A stretch of DNA of 64,000 nucleotides from Agelaius tricolor. Taxonomy: Eukaryota > Chordata > Aves > Passeriformes > Icteridae. The DNA is taken from positions 6,058,821-6,122,820 of the forward strand of contig JALJCS010000038.1 of NCBI GenBank assembly GCA_023055355.1, written 5' to 3'. Positions 14,101 to 25,379 of this stretch are shown here, piece by piece. Below the pieces are notes generated by a model. The model saw only the letters and a list, made by a program, of their open reading frames with translations, did not search any database and was not told the origin of the DNA. Every line of letters begins with the position of its first letter. Positions within the stretch are counted from its first letter, which is position 1. The position numbers were made by a program, and so were the translations under genes.

Positions 14101-17100
14101 AATCACACGGGTCTTCAAGCCACAATGCCCTTCTACCATGAGGCAAGTAACATGTCAGGTTATCATTCATCTCATTCCAACTTAAAATGAAACCGTTCAC
14201 CTTGATAATAGCTGTCATAACTGCATTCCATACCAGTGACTTAAGCTAACCTGACTCGTTCCTGGTGAACGAGTTCTACTTCTGGCGAAGCAGAGCATTT
14301 AATACACAAACGAGGAAGCCCGTTTGGGGATTTTTTCATAACCACGATATATACAATATGCACTACACACAATAAGAAGAAACATTTAGAATGCAGCTCC
14401 ACCCCCCTTTCATTGCTTCAGATGAGTTCTTACTTTTAGTGTCCAGTCCTCCTCTGTAGCCTGACCAGCCTTTCAAAGTAACTGTGTCACCCAAGAGATG
14501 CAAAAATCGTTGAAAGCTTTCACTTCCAGTTTCTACATGTGGGAGGGAGAAATGTTACAAAAAAAGCGCACCCATAGTAATAGAACATATCTCAAAAATG
14601 ACCAAAATGAGGAAATGGGTCCTGCTTCCAGGACACAAAGTTTCAGCTGAGTTAGTTTCCTTTCACGTCTTCCAAGCCTACTGCCTTTCCAGAAAGAGCA
14701 CCTCAAATAGGCATCATCACATAACATTAAACAGTGACCTCTTTTGCTAGCACCAATGCTGTTCAAGCGCATAGGAGAATGTGATCATGCTGTAAAAGAG
14801 TGAAAGAACTACAAGCAGTGAGTTAATGAGTTGCCTCCTTCAAATACCTCTTTTTTCTAAATGTTCATGTCACACGGTCTATTTCTAGGAGAGATTTCAC
14901 TCTCTTTCAAGCTGTAACAATAGGCTTCCTACTGCCACTTCTTACAGACATAGAAGACCCTATGCTACAATTTTTCACCCAACACAGGAAACCAAACTAA
15001 ACGACTGTTCATATAACCATTGCCTCCCGCCCTGCTTCCCGCTGTAGGCACGATCTTGTCTTTTTTTTTTTTTTATTCAGATGAACAAAACAATTAGGGA
15101 GAAGGTGAAAAACTCACCATTACTGAACATTTCATCATCTGTAAGCTGACCATCCTTAGCATAAAGGACTCCAAATTTAAAATTCACCGATCCCTAGCAA
15201 ATAAAACCAAATATTATATGGTAAACAGTCAAACAGAAGACATAAAAATTTGTTTCCTCTAAGGACTTTGATGTATGTATGTATCTTTGTATACATCCTA
15301 CACATTAGAACATACACTTTATACCATCTCCTAATACAAAATAATTTACCTTTAAACTTTGATAGTATAGCATAAAATTATTAACCTTAATTGGTGATCT
15401 ATTATGATTAAGTTGGTGCTTAAAGTTATTTTTGCTGTCATGTTCAAAAAAACAATAATTTTTTTTTACTGTAACGAGCAATTGATTTCAAAGTCATCAT
15501 AAGCCCATCAAAATACAAAGCTGTATTCACTGGATGGGTCTGTGAGCTAGAAGTAGTCAGGCTTATACTTACCTCTTGCTCTTCCAGAACCAATAAATCC
15601 TGTAAACAAAAACAGTATCTTTAGCCCACTTGTATTAAAGATTCTACAAGGATGATGGTTTTATTTGTGTTTAGAAGTTTTGATTTGAAATGGCCAGTTC
15701 AATGGATAAAGACAGTTTAAGTAGTATTACAACATTATTATTATTATTGTTATTATTATCATCATCATCATCTGCTACTGGAAGAGACAAACCAGTAGTA
15801 TCTATACTTAATTACTTCTATTTCCAGAAAATAACAAAGATAAAGAACCAAACAAAAAAAAGTCACTTCCTACCTTTTGTATCTCAGGATAAAAAATTTC
15901 TCTTGGGCTCTTCTCAAATTTATCAAGACTCATAGCACTGAAATGCAAACGAACTAGTGCTTTATAGGAGGGCAAGTGCACATTCCAACCCCGAACCACC
16001 AACCGATGGCAGTTACAGCGCTTACAAAATGAATCGTTCCCAAGAGCCTCTGGGAAATGGAACGGTTTGTGCAACTGCCATTTCTTCCCCAAAATACTGA
16101 CTTCCAACGCTTCCTAAACTTAGTTTGCATTTTAAAAACAGAAATTAGTGAGACTCAGGGTGGAGATCAGGTTGAAATTGATTTCCTCCTAAAGCACAGG
16201 GCTCTGTTCCATCACCCTTCACTTCGGCTCTACACAGAATCACGGTGAGCATTTTAGGAGGGCTCAATAACCAATTCTATTTCTCCCTTTTTCTAGTTCT
16301 CTCTCTTCTTAAATAATTCAAGGCAAGTCAAATGAAAAATGAGAAGTTCAGCATCAAATTCACACTTTTTCCCTTTGTCTGGTCAAGAACAGGCTTTAAA
16401 ACCACCTATTGCTGCCTCTTCAACGATTAAGACTTGCAAAACCATTTTTACACGTTTTATAGATTAATCCTAAAAACCACAGGACCGCAAGCTCTGAATT
16501 ACAGGAAAAGGTATACAGGCAAATATCTAAACTGATCACTTATTTGTAAATACATACCTTAATATAGATTTCACTGATAATGTTTTTGTGGGACTGTAAG
16601 GGAGACATATTTTCTGAGTACCCTGTAAACGAGAAAAGCTAGGATATATTACAGGACATACCCACTTTTTCTGCATATTCAAATAGGATTAATAATAAAA
16701 ACAATTAAGTTAAGAAAGAAGGAAGAAAACCAAGGTAATTTTACTCAGCTATATTTACTGCTGATTTAGAGAAAAAAAAAATGTCATGGGTGCTGCAAAG
16801 AAAAAAAAAGTGACCCATAAATGTCTACAGTAGAATTTTAAAACAATTGCTTGGATACAAGAATCTCACGGAACATTAAGTAGAAAAAAAGTGAAACCAG
16901 TATCAGACCTGCCTATTTTCTTACCATTGTACAAGAAAATCGTAAAAGCAGTATAAAGTCAGCGCCTAAAACTGATCATAGGATGTAACCAAGAACAATT
17001 TAGGCATCATTTCTTAAAAAAACCAGTTGTTGGAAGAATTAGAAAATATCTGACACTACAGATTTCTGTCAAAAAGTTTAGTATAATGTTTAGCGTTATC

Positions 17101-20100
17101 TACTATGGTAGAATGATATGTTCTTGTTATACAAAATAAAAATATGTAATAAATACTGGAATTCTGAAGAAAGAGGAAAAAGCATATGATAAACATATCT
17201 AAAACAAACAAAAGGCAGAACCGCAGTAAAGTATTTGTTTCTTACTGTTTTTCTCCAAAGTATTGAATGGTATTGAGGAATGCGCTGATTATTTTGCTCA
17301 GACAGTACAACAGACAGAAAGAAAGGGTTCTTCTCTGCATCTGTACCTACATAATTCTGATGAACTGTTGGAAGAAAAACAAGCGGCACCATCAGTCATA
17401 AGGAAGACATACCCACCCACTCGTGCAGAATCAGAGAGACACCAGATTGTCTGCAGAAATAACCACGTACTTATATACAGCTGTGTGAAAAAAAAACACC
17501 CAAAGAGACCGGTACAGTTTTCAAAGCCATGAAGGATTTCAAAACATCCCTTTTTGGTAGCGGGGGTTTCACTCCTTACAGACACCCATGCTCTGTTTTC
17601 AGGTTAAAAACACATGAAACAAGGACTTGTTTCATGTACAGGAGAGAAAATGTTTTAATACTAAATTAACACCATACCTTTTTTCATATTGAAATAGTAA
17701 CAGTTCAAAACTACAGAAACAGCAACAGCATTTTTGCAAATTACATTTTCATTGGTCCAAATTCCAATCCATCTGCAAAAAGATATTTACCTTTCCCTAA
17801 AAAATACTTCAAGTACCATCTTGTATGATACTCTGGGTTTTCCAAATGCACATCCGTTCTGTGCCACGTACTCGGAGCATAGTCCGTATTCTGAAATCGA
17901 ATTGAGAGACTGTTACATTAAATACCAAGTAAAAAAAAAGAGGACAAAATATAGGCAAAAGCAAATAAAGAGTGAAATTTTAGCTGTACACTGCTACTTA
18001 AAAAGCAAGGATTTTTGCGAAGTCAGTCGGTGTGTAGCTGAAATAGAAATTTCTACCTCTCATTTACCCTTTTTATTAATTTCTCTGTAAGTAGGTAAGT
18101 CTTGTCCTACTGTACCACTCTTAGGGGTAATGGCAGAATGTGAAAAGGAGGTCTTTCAATGTGGACTTTGAAGACAAACATTTTTAAAACTTAAATAAAT
18201 TAATGCCTTCAGCTTTCATTTTCTCAGTTCTTCCCAAATTAATCCCCAAAGAAGTCTCCTTGCTTGACCAAAGCATGCTTCGGAAGTTCTTCAGTGCTGT
18301 TTCTCATAAATTAAGGTAAATTCCCAAGCGTCCCTCAAGCACTTTCCCATTATGACTTAACATGCGAAGAAAAAGCCATTCTCCACGTTCATTGACCATG
18401 TGGCCGTCCACTACCCACTCTACGAATCTTTCCATGATATGAGCTAATCAGCTTTTGAACTTCACGAAACTGAGCTAAATATACAGAGGACCAAACACAA
18501 CCCTCCAAAGAATCAATGCAGAATAGTTAGACTGCTTTCAACTCTGCAGCCAGTGCTGACAGAAGCAGATGATCAGTAACATTTCGCTGTTACTATTAGT
18601 TCAATACACACTTTACCAAAGCCTTACAAGTATCTCTAGAATTTGAGGTCTTCTTTCTTCCAATATTAAGATGGTATTTGATGAAAGTTTTGCAAAGGAA
18701 GATAAAACATGAAGGTAAGTGGAAACCTAATTGTCACGGGAGTAGTTGCAGGGACACACTGTGAGTTTAGCAGCAAGAAAGATGAAGTGAATTACTCTCC
18801 AAGGCTCCACTCAACCTCTTTCTCTCTTATTTAAAGATAAGCACAGCTGCCAAAAGACAGCTAAGGGTCAAAAAAATGAAGCTAAACCTCATCAAGCCAA
18901 GGAGCAAACTTTAAAGCACAGAGGTCAGCTTGAACATCATAGTACCAACAGGACAGGATAGATATAGAGATGTACTAGAGACTGGGAAGCGTCGATCAGA
19001 GATATTTTTCTCTAACACGATCGAGTGAGCAAAAACGTTACCACAACGAAACGCGAGAATTTTTCAAAGTCCTCTTCCTTAGAAAATGACTGCAAATGCA
19101 TCTTTTGTAAGTGAAAAATAACTGAAGCTGAATCATTTTCTTCAGCATTCTGTGAGTATTTTTGGGCACTTACCTCACCAGAGGAGCCATTTTCCACACG
19201 GAACCGTCCAGCTCTTTGAATGGCTCCGTCAGCATCACTAGATATAAGCTATAAGAGAGTTTAACATAGAGGTTCTATTTCAAAAAATAGCCATACGATC
19301 AGCAATCAAAACTTACAACCATTTCTTGTTGTTCAGGCATCAGGACTCCCCAGAGAGAAGGGATCAGTCTAGCTATTACCAATTTGACTAAAGACTTTGA
19401 ATGACCCAGTAAGAACTCTGAGACAAATCAGATGCTTCATGAAGCAAGGAAAGTTAAGTTTGAAACATTTAGAATTTTGAAAGGGCAACAAGAACCTTCA
19501 AACATCTGTACTCCAAAAATGATACACTTTCATGAAATGCTAGCAAAATTTTTAAGAAAAACATCCAAGAAACGAAACCATTCATGTGAACTTACTGTGA
19601 ATTAATAATTATAAATAATTTTTATCTTCCAGCAAAAGACTTTAAGTACTAGGAATGAAAGAGCCTCTTATCAGAAAACCAATTACTTGCATTTTTGGAT
19701 TAAAACACGCATCTTTTATGTATAACATATGGAAAGAAGAGAAAGGAACCCGGTGTTCCCGCAATACAACTTCCAGCAACTAGGCCACCATTTTACACCC
19801 AATTTACACACACATTAGTTAATATACTAACTTGAAAATTACAACTATAGCTTGTAGAAAACTTGTGACTTCATTCCATAGTAACAGAGCTGGAGATAAT
19901 TTTCTTAACTCCTCCCCACTTCTGTTATCCTACAGTAAATTTATGTAATTTCATTATGACCTTGTAATCAGAATGACACTGCTGACATATTTTCACAATG
20001 CAGAAGAAATTGATATATGAGAAAAACATAGTGCCAACCTAATCTCCGAATTTCAAGTAAATGCGGAATAGCTGACAGATTCTAGGGAACCATTTTCAAA

Positions 20101-20653
20101 ATCCTAACTCTGACTAGGTCATTCAGTTTTCAGCCCTCTCCCACTACTATGAGTCACGTACATATAAAATTACATACACGTGTACGTACACACACAAGCA
20201 TGTACACAGTTTATAGCTTACATAATTGTTAGTACTTCATTAAATACTACCCTAATGTTTTGCCATCTTCAGTCTCTAAGAGGAAAAAAGGCTCAATTTC
20301 CATCTGGAAGTAAACACAGTATTTATATAAAGCTTCCTTTTCTGTTACAATGAAAAATTAATTAATAAGGTAGTAAAAAGATGCCCCATCACGGGTCTGA
20401 TATATATCTATTCAGAAGCCACTTTATATCAGCTCATAACTTTCAAGTCTAGCTGAGAATGCACATTTTCCAAACTAGATCCAATTCTTTTACTTGGAAA
20501 AGAAAAGGATTAGAGCTCTGCATTATAAGCTGATAAACTGAAGGACAGGCTACGTATACTTACAAGCTCCACAGATCCATAATGCTTTCTGCTAAACTCT
20601 CCGCGTCTGCAACCCAGATCTTCAGATACGGAGCTGGAATAGAAACGCTTCAT
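45..20653 (-). CDS. GARNL3: GARNL3, 5' and central coding exons (gene continues beyond the left edge)
   Basis: Twenty-two exons, each with AG/GT boundaries and matching phases, encode about 703 residues of a protein I recognise as GTPase-activating Rap/RanGAP domain-like 3 (family length about 1,010). Exons, 5' to 3': 20653-20564, 19248-19174, 17890-17791, 17364-17246, 16622-16558, 15937-15874, 15599-15573, 15193-15118, 14532-14434, 13866-13763, 12605-12497, 11196-11151, 8744-8638, 7818-7697, 7022-6918, 6180-6106, 5191-5080, 4333-4235, 3336-3220, 2542-2370, 2058-1900, 111-45. Recognisable strings include [26 protein letters not shown] and [10 protein letters not shown]. The order is N-terminal region, Rap-GAP domain, then citron-homology (CNH) domain. 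The family is presumed to act on Rap-type small GTPases; the biochemistry is poorly defined. No stop or frameshift was seen, so it looks functional. The remaining CNH domain and serine-rich tail lie outside the window. Exons were found by eye and boundaries could shift by a few bases. Confidence 0.95.
11151..14532 (-). CDS. GARNL3: GARNL3 Rap-GAP catalytic core exons
   Basis: Exons 14532-14434, 13866-13763, 12605-12497 and 11196-11151 encode the core of the Rap-GAP domain. Exon 12605-12497 carries [11 protein letters not shown]. In Rap1GAP the Asn of this conserved motif is the catalytic 'asparagine thumb'; here it is retained as an AAT codon at about 12,579-12,581, roughly residue 282 counted from the Met at 20,653. 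The small 46-bp exon at 11196-11151 reads [15 protein letters not shown] and sits alone between introns of 1.3 and 2.4 kb. Retention of the thumb and an open frame suggest a catalytically plausible domain (inference). Confidence 0.9.
15731..15776. repeat. (TTA)n/(TCA)n compound microsatellite in a GARNL3 intron
   Basis: A run of TTATTATTATTGTTATTATTATC followed by CATCATCATCATC sits in the intron between exons 15937-15874 and 15599-15573. It is the clearest simple repeat in the gene; otherwise the introns (up to 2.5 kb) show A/T-rich sequence with no element I can name. Confidence 0.8.
20564..20653 (-). CDS. GARNL3: GARNL3 first recognised coding exon
   Basis: Thirty codons beginning at an ATG that directly follows a possible acceptor (TACACAG). 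The peptide starts [14 protein letters not shown] and ends HYGSVEL before GTAAGT. I remember a human isoform with a short extra N-terminus before an equivalent Met, so translation may start here or in an upstream exon that I could not identify. The polypyrimidine tract of the acceptor is weak. The exon end is in phase 0, matching the next exon at 19248. Confidence 0.8.
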
Positions 20654-22480
20654 CTGTGTACACAAGTCAACTAGTCTTACATTTCCTGCAATGCTATACC
20701 CTGCCATTAAAAAAAATATAATTTCTGCTGAACAGGGTTCACAGAACATAAACTCATTGCTGCAGGGAACACTTCTTACAGCATGCACAATCCCTAGCAG
20801 CCATCGCAGTCTGGCTTTCACATTACACCCAAAGCAAATGTCCACGTCCTGACTGGAAGCAAAAGCCAGGATTAAATTAAATACTAAGGCATGATGCAAT
20901 CAGAGTTCCAAAGCAGGTGGTGGCTCATAACCACGTTCGAAAAGTAAACTTAAAGCCTCAAAGAGGTCAACTGCACTGTACAACTCAGTAAGACCACATT
21001 TAGTAGGTTGCTATTGATTTTTTCAGTCTTTTTTCAGCCCACACACAATGAGAAAAGAAACCAGTACTTAAGAGCATGAGGGAACAACAGCATTTCAGAG
21101 GTTTCCCTCCACCACCTTGAAAAGATAGCAAACAAAAGTAATCCTGGAACGCGAAGTGCAAAATCCGCCCGCAGTACCAATCTCGTACCATGATAGCGCA
21201 TTACTCGCCACCTCTTCACAAACTACGTTCCACTAATTTGAAGACAGACTGCCTTGCCACAAACCACACCCTCTCATATCAAAAGCATTTTTCTGACGGC
21301 ACTCTCAATAATTCATAAAACACGAGTATATCTGCACTAATGATTAAAACAAGACTGCTTAAATATCAATATTGTCATTTGTGTCCCAATTCAAACCACC
21401 TAAAACATACCTAAACTTCAAACACACTAGCAGTCCTTTTAAAAACCAGAAATATACCCAAGAGCAAATCTCTGCCTCTTCTCAACTTAACTACTTTATA
21501 TCACACCTCACCTGCTTCATATCTTGTAATTAAAGGAGACTCTCACATCAACATAAATGCTACAGACACAACCTCATTAAAATTAGGCTTCAATTTAGGC
21601 ACAGGTAAGATTCACGTTATCATGCAATTTGCCTAAGCGCACATGCTCCCTAAGGAATCCTCGCGCCTGCATCCCTCTTTGGCTCTCCATTCTCGGATAC
21701 CACCAAGATTCGTACTCGACTGTCTAACGTATCACATCTGCTAATTTAAAAAATACACTGTGATTAAAATCAACTGTTCATATTAATTTTCTTCCTTGAA
21801 TTACATCCTTCCATAGTCCTGATCTCTATAAGAAAAACGGCTGCTCCAGTTATGACACTTTCAGAGTAGTTTTCATCTTATTAAGATGAACTGCCAGCAC
21901 TGAGGAGGTTAGTTCATCAGTGCTTCGCTTTACGTGGGCTTAATAATTTAAAATTTACTTACATTGCAAAATATTTAAACACAGATGCACCTTTATTCAT
22001 GTGAATATAACTAACCAGCTTACATCTACACAGTATATTCCACCTCCCTTTCCCATTTTTCTGGAAACATAGGCGCAGTTGTCTAAATGAACAGCAACAA
22101 TGAAGAGGAGAGAGGACTAGCTTCTTCCCGTTTCAACAGAAGCTCCTACAAAACATTCCTGAAACTTGAACAACGAAGCAAAATTAAACGCATTTGCTAA
22201 TCTAAACATAAACGTTTTCTAGATCCTAGTGCCAAATCACAAGTTTTGTCTTTCAGAAGCTCGACACTGGAAAGCGTTTTACTTGGGGGTCGGGAGGGTA
22301 GGGGCAGAAAGGGGTGAGTTTGCAGACTGCACCTGTGCGATCAGCACAGAAGGATACAGCCTGCATGCTTCTTGGGCTCGCCATTCTCCTTGCCATCTAT
22401 GTGTTTACTAGTCATTACCGGTCCATCTGTTTTCATTTAAGAAAGTCACAAGCACTAACGCAGTCAGCAGCCGAGTCATT
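20654..22480 (-). other. first intron / 5' region of GARNL3, no other gene seen
   Basis: This lies between the first recognised coding exon and the CpG island. It is A/T-rich single-copy-looking sequence. Short open frames occur on both strands but none has splice sites or a protein I recognise. An upstream coding exon supplying an extra N-terminus, if present, was not found here. Confidence 0.5.
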
Positions 22481-22733
22481 CCAGCGATATCGCAGCGCTA
22501 TGTGCTCGCAACGCTGAACACGCTGCGAAGCCGACTCCGCAGCCGCTCGTCCGCCTCCGCCTGCAGCGGCGGCAGCAGCCCGAGGGAGACGGCTGCAGCT
22601 CGGGGGCTCCTGCGCCTCCGCCAGCCCGAGGGCAGCCGCCCCACAGTGACCGCGGGAGCCCGCGCGGCCCCTGCAGCTCCCCGCCCGCGGCAGCAAAGCA
22701 CCGCCTCGCCCTCCGCCATCGGCTGTCGGCAGC

Positions 22734-22762
22734 ACGCCCCGCCCCGCCCCGCCCCGCCCGAG
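22734..22762. promoter_or_regulatory. run of four GC boxes (Sp/KLF sites)
   Basis: Tandem GCCCC GCCCC GCCCC GCCC (CCCCGCCC repeated in register) within the CpG island. This is a standard Sp1/KLF binding cluster of a TATA-less promoter. Confidence 0.75.
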
Positions 22763-23030
22763 CTGAGCCCCCGCCACCGGTACCGCTGAGTGAGGCCGAG
22801 GAACCGGGTGGACGCCCCTTCCGCGCTGCTCAGATCCATGCGGACGGCGAGACGGAGGCTTCGCTCCTCCAGCGTCGCTGCCACGGCTCCGTCCCGCGCG
22901 GGAGAGGCGCCGGGAGCTGCCCGCGCACATCCCGCTCTCCCGGCGCACGGCCCCGCGCGTCCACCTCGGCCCGCCAACCACTCATATGCCGCGTCCGCCG
23001 TTGCGTCAGACGCTGCGCCGTCAGCAGGGC

Positions 23031-23047
23031 CTGCCGGGAGTTGTAGT
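23031..23047 (-). promoter_or_regulatory. ZNF143/THAP11-type element (ACTACAACTCCCGGCAG)
   Basis: Read on the minus strand, the sequence ACTACAACTCCCGGCAG matches the well-known ACTACANNTCCC promoter motif bound by ZNF143/THAP11. It lies at the telomere-side edge of the CpG island and is oriented with GARNL3. Confidence 0.7.
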
Positions 23048-23165
23048 CTCGGGCTGACAGCCACCGCTCCGTCCTCCGCCACCGGGAGCTGCGGTCCCGC
23101 CAGGGGATCAAACGGCTCCTTCGCTCCTGGGCGGGAAAGGACCTTAAGCAGCACCGCCCCTCCCG

Positions 23166-23330
23166 AATGCCCTTTCTTTTTCATTCCAACTCTTTTTTCT
23201 GTTTTTCACTCTGTTTTTCAACCCCTTTTTCACTCTCACCCTTTTCCTTTTTCACTTTCTCTCTTTAACTCTCTTTTTTCTCTAACCTTTTCTTTCTTTC
23301 TTTCTTTCTTTTGCTACTTGTATTTCTAAC
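23166..23330. repeat. pyrimidine-rich tract
   Basis: A plus-strand C/T-rich stretch (TTTTTCACTC, CTTTCTTTCTTT) links the CpG island to the duplicated segment that follows. The same arrangement, in expanded form, precedes the second copy near 55.2 kb. Confidence 0.6.
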
Positions 23331-23570
23331 TTTGTTTTCCTTTCTAGCCTTAGACTAAAAAAGCAGCAGTAGAAACTTTCATGCTACCTGGGACTAAAAA
23401 AAAACCCCAAACTATAATGATTTAAAGAAAACTATTTACTCCCTGGGAGCCTAAAATTATCTACTGCTGCACCAGACATACAGCTTTTATTCCTTTTAAT
23501 ATATACTTTATAGGGCCCCAATTACTGCTCCAGTTGTCAGTAATGAATAGCAATATCCATTAACCACATC
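23325..23570. repeat. subtelomeric segment A, copy 1, with an internal hairpin
   Basis: Clearly homologous to 55,205-55,445: both start TAACTTTGTTTTCCTTTCTAGC and continue through matching blocks to a TGCTGCACCAGACATA string. Inside is an imperfect inverted repeat of about 35 bp (arms about 23,363-23,397 and 23,435-23,470, including ACTCCCTGGGAG) around an A-rich loop. The function is unknown. Confidence 0.75.
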
Positions 23571-23699
23571 ATCAGTACTCCCATCTACATTACCAGACAA
23601 ATAATGACACAACTAAGAGGTAATTGCATCATGATTATGTAATTACATAAACCAGCAATCCATCACCACAGCTACCAGTTACCATCAAGCCCACCCCTC

Positions 23700-23850
23700 A
23701 CAAAAACCTCACCCCCGCTGCGTTGTTGTTTTGGGTTTCCTGTAACAATAAATCAACACGTAATGAAAATAGAAAAAGGTTATCATCTTGTGTTAGTATG
23801 TGTTTTGTGTTGCATTGCTCTCTATTGCTCTCTATTGCAGGGTGAGCACA
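23700..23850 (+). repeat. subtelomeric segment B, copy 1 (AATAAA-containing)
   Basis: The stretch GTTTCCTGTAACAATAAAT followed by GAAAATAGAAAAAGGTT matches 54,050-54,115 almost base for base. It contains an AATAAA. It resembles the tail of a dispersed repeat or LTR, but I cannot name the family. Confidence 0.65.
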
Positions 23851-23947
23851 GGGTGAACTCTCTCCTTCCTGTGACACCTGGGCTGGGAGGGATGACACAG
23901 CGACCTCGGCCAGCCGATGCTGCCTGTGCCATCACCTGGCACTGACG

Positions 23948-24333
23948 TGTTTGATGAAAATCCTTTTGCTGGGATTTTTCTCCTGAGAAGCCTCAGAACA
24001 GAAATGGAACCAATAACGATCTGCTGGCTGTGAAGTGTGGGCTGGAGATGGTTTAGCAACAGGGGCATCTTGGATTGGTCTCCTGTGCATTGTTTCTACT
24101 TGATGACCAATCATGGTCCAGCTGTGTCGGGGCTGTGAGCAGTCCCAGGTTTTTATTATTCATTCCTTTCCAGCTTTCTGATGTCTCCTTGCTCCTTCAA
24201 TATAGTTCTAATATCTCATTTTCTTTTAATATAGTAGAGATCATAAAATAATATTTCAGTCTTCTGAAAGGTGGAGTCAAGATTCTTGTCTCTTCCCTCG
24301 TCCTGGGGACCCTCAAACACCACCACAATCACC
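23948..24333 (+). mobile_element. solo LTR, ERVL-like type common in songbirds (approximate ends)
   Basis: It begins TGTTTGATGAAAATCC, contains GATGGTTTAGCAACAGG and a T-rich ATTATTCATTCC stretch, then CATAAAATAAT as a possible poly(A) region, and ends near ACCACCACAATCA. The composition resembles a songbird ERVL-type LTR I remember. Family assignment is from memory, and no target-site duplication was confirmed. Confidence 0.55.
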
Positions 24334-24420
24334 GGCCGAGCGAGTTTGTGCGAGCCTCTCAGTAACCCTCGGCCGGTCCCGAGTCGGCAGAAACCAGGGG
24401 GCGGCCCTGACACGGCCGAC

Positions 24421-24834
24421 AGCGGGGAGACACTCTCTGTGCCCCGAGGGTACTGAGGGCACCTGGGCTGGCAGGGAGACACTCTCTGTGTGTGCCCCGA
24501 GGGTACTGAGGGCACCTGGGCTGGCAGGGAGACACTCTCTGTGTGTGTCCCGAGGGTACTGAGGGCACCTGGGCTGGCAGGGAGACACTCTCTGTGTGTG
24601 CCCCGAGGGTACTGAGGGCACCTGGGCTGGCAGGGAGACACTCTCTGTGTGTGCCCCGAGGGTACTGAGGGCACCTGGGCTGGGGGGAGACACTCTCTGT
24701 GCCCCGAGGGTACTGAGGGCACCTGGGCTGGGGGCAGACACTCTCTGTGCCCCGAGGGTGCTGAGGGCACCTGGGCTGGGGGCAGACACTCTCTGTGCCC
24801 CGAGGGTACTTAGGGCACCTGGGCTGGTTGCCTT
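24421..24834 (+). repeat. 53/48-bp minisatellite, 8 copies
   Basis: The core GCCCCGAGGGTACTGAGGG recurs at 24441, 24494, 24547 (GTCCC variant), 24600, 24653, 24701, 24749 and 24797. The first five copies are spaced 53 bp and the last ones 48 bp. The short form lacks a TGTG dinucleotide pair and one base of the GGCAGG stretch. The unit has no stop in several frames, which creates long meaningless open frames. Confidence 0.92.
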
Positions 24835-25344
24835 TGCAGCACAAGAGACACCAGAGACAGCGGTAGAAGATAAAGGGCCGACTCTTAGCAGGGGTTAATC
24901 CAAGGTTTTATTAGGAGTCCCAACAGAGCTCCTGCACCTCAGGGGGCCTTGTGCGGAGAGCCCAGGGGAGATGTGCCAAGGTTACATTTAAAGGGAGGTG
25001 GAAACCGACAGTAGATGACATCATACCAACCATTAAGTGACCCTAAGGGATGGATGCTGGAGGATAGACATATAGGACAGCGTATGGGGCAAGGCTTGGG
25101 GGGCTGACTCCTAGCCTCTGGCTAATCACTCAATGACTTGGACCGAAAGTTCTGGATGGAGGGGATGGGAGGCTGAGTGATTGACAGAGAGCCAGGGTGG
25201 GGGTTTGGGGATGATCTCATCCTGGGAGAGGGATAACAGATGTAAAGGGAGGGGGGTACAGTTTGGGATAAACCATTTGGGAAAAATATAGGGATACAAA
25301 ACAAAATTACTTCAAAGTATTACAAAGTATAAAAATGCACTACA
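24835..25344 (-). mobile_element. solo LTR, minus strand (approximate ends)
   Basis: On the minus strand it starts TGTAGTGCATTTTTATAC and carries a TTTAAATG TATA-like box. An AATAAAACC poly(A) signal sits close to GGAGCTCTGTTGGGACTCC, and the end is near CTTGTGCTGCA. The promoter, poly(A) and U5 layout is typical of an avian retroviral LTR. It abuts the minisatellite on one side and the A/T palindrome on the other. The family was not identified. Confidence 0.55.
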
Positions 25345-25379
25345 GCAGGTTTGGGCAGCACCAAATAAAATAAAATGCT

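Larger units (their letters stand above)
22480..23165 (-). promoter_or_regulatory. GARNL3: CpG island promoter of GARNL3
   Basis: About 690 bp of very GC- and CpG-rich sequence stands out against the A/T-rich introns. It holds a run of overlapping GC boxes and a ZNF143/THAP11-type site and has no TATA box. It lies upstream of the minus-strand GARNL3 exons, so it is the natural promoter and first-exon region. The exact start site and first exon cannot be fixed from sequence. Transcription from the other strand is also possible, as CpG islands are often bidirectional. Long open frames on both strands here are GC-bias artefacts. Confidence 0.8.

Noticed and set aside
22433..23329. Long open frames on both strands of the CpG island (up to 228 codons)
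   Set aside because: High GC suppresses stop codons; no homology and they overlap the GARNL3 promoter.
24216..24844. Three overlapping minus-strand frames of 158-184 codons with a repeated GALSTLG-type peptide
   Set aside because: Translation of the 53/48-bp minisatellite in three frames; not a gene.
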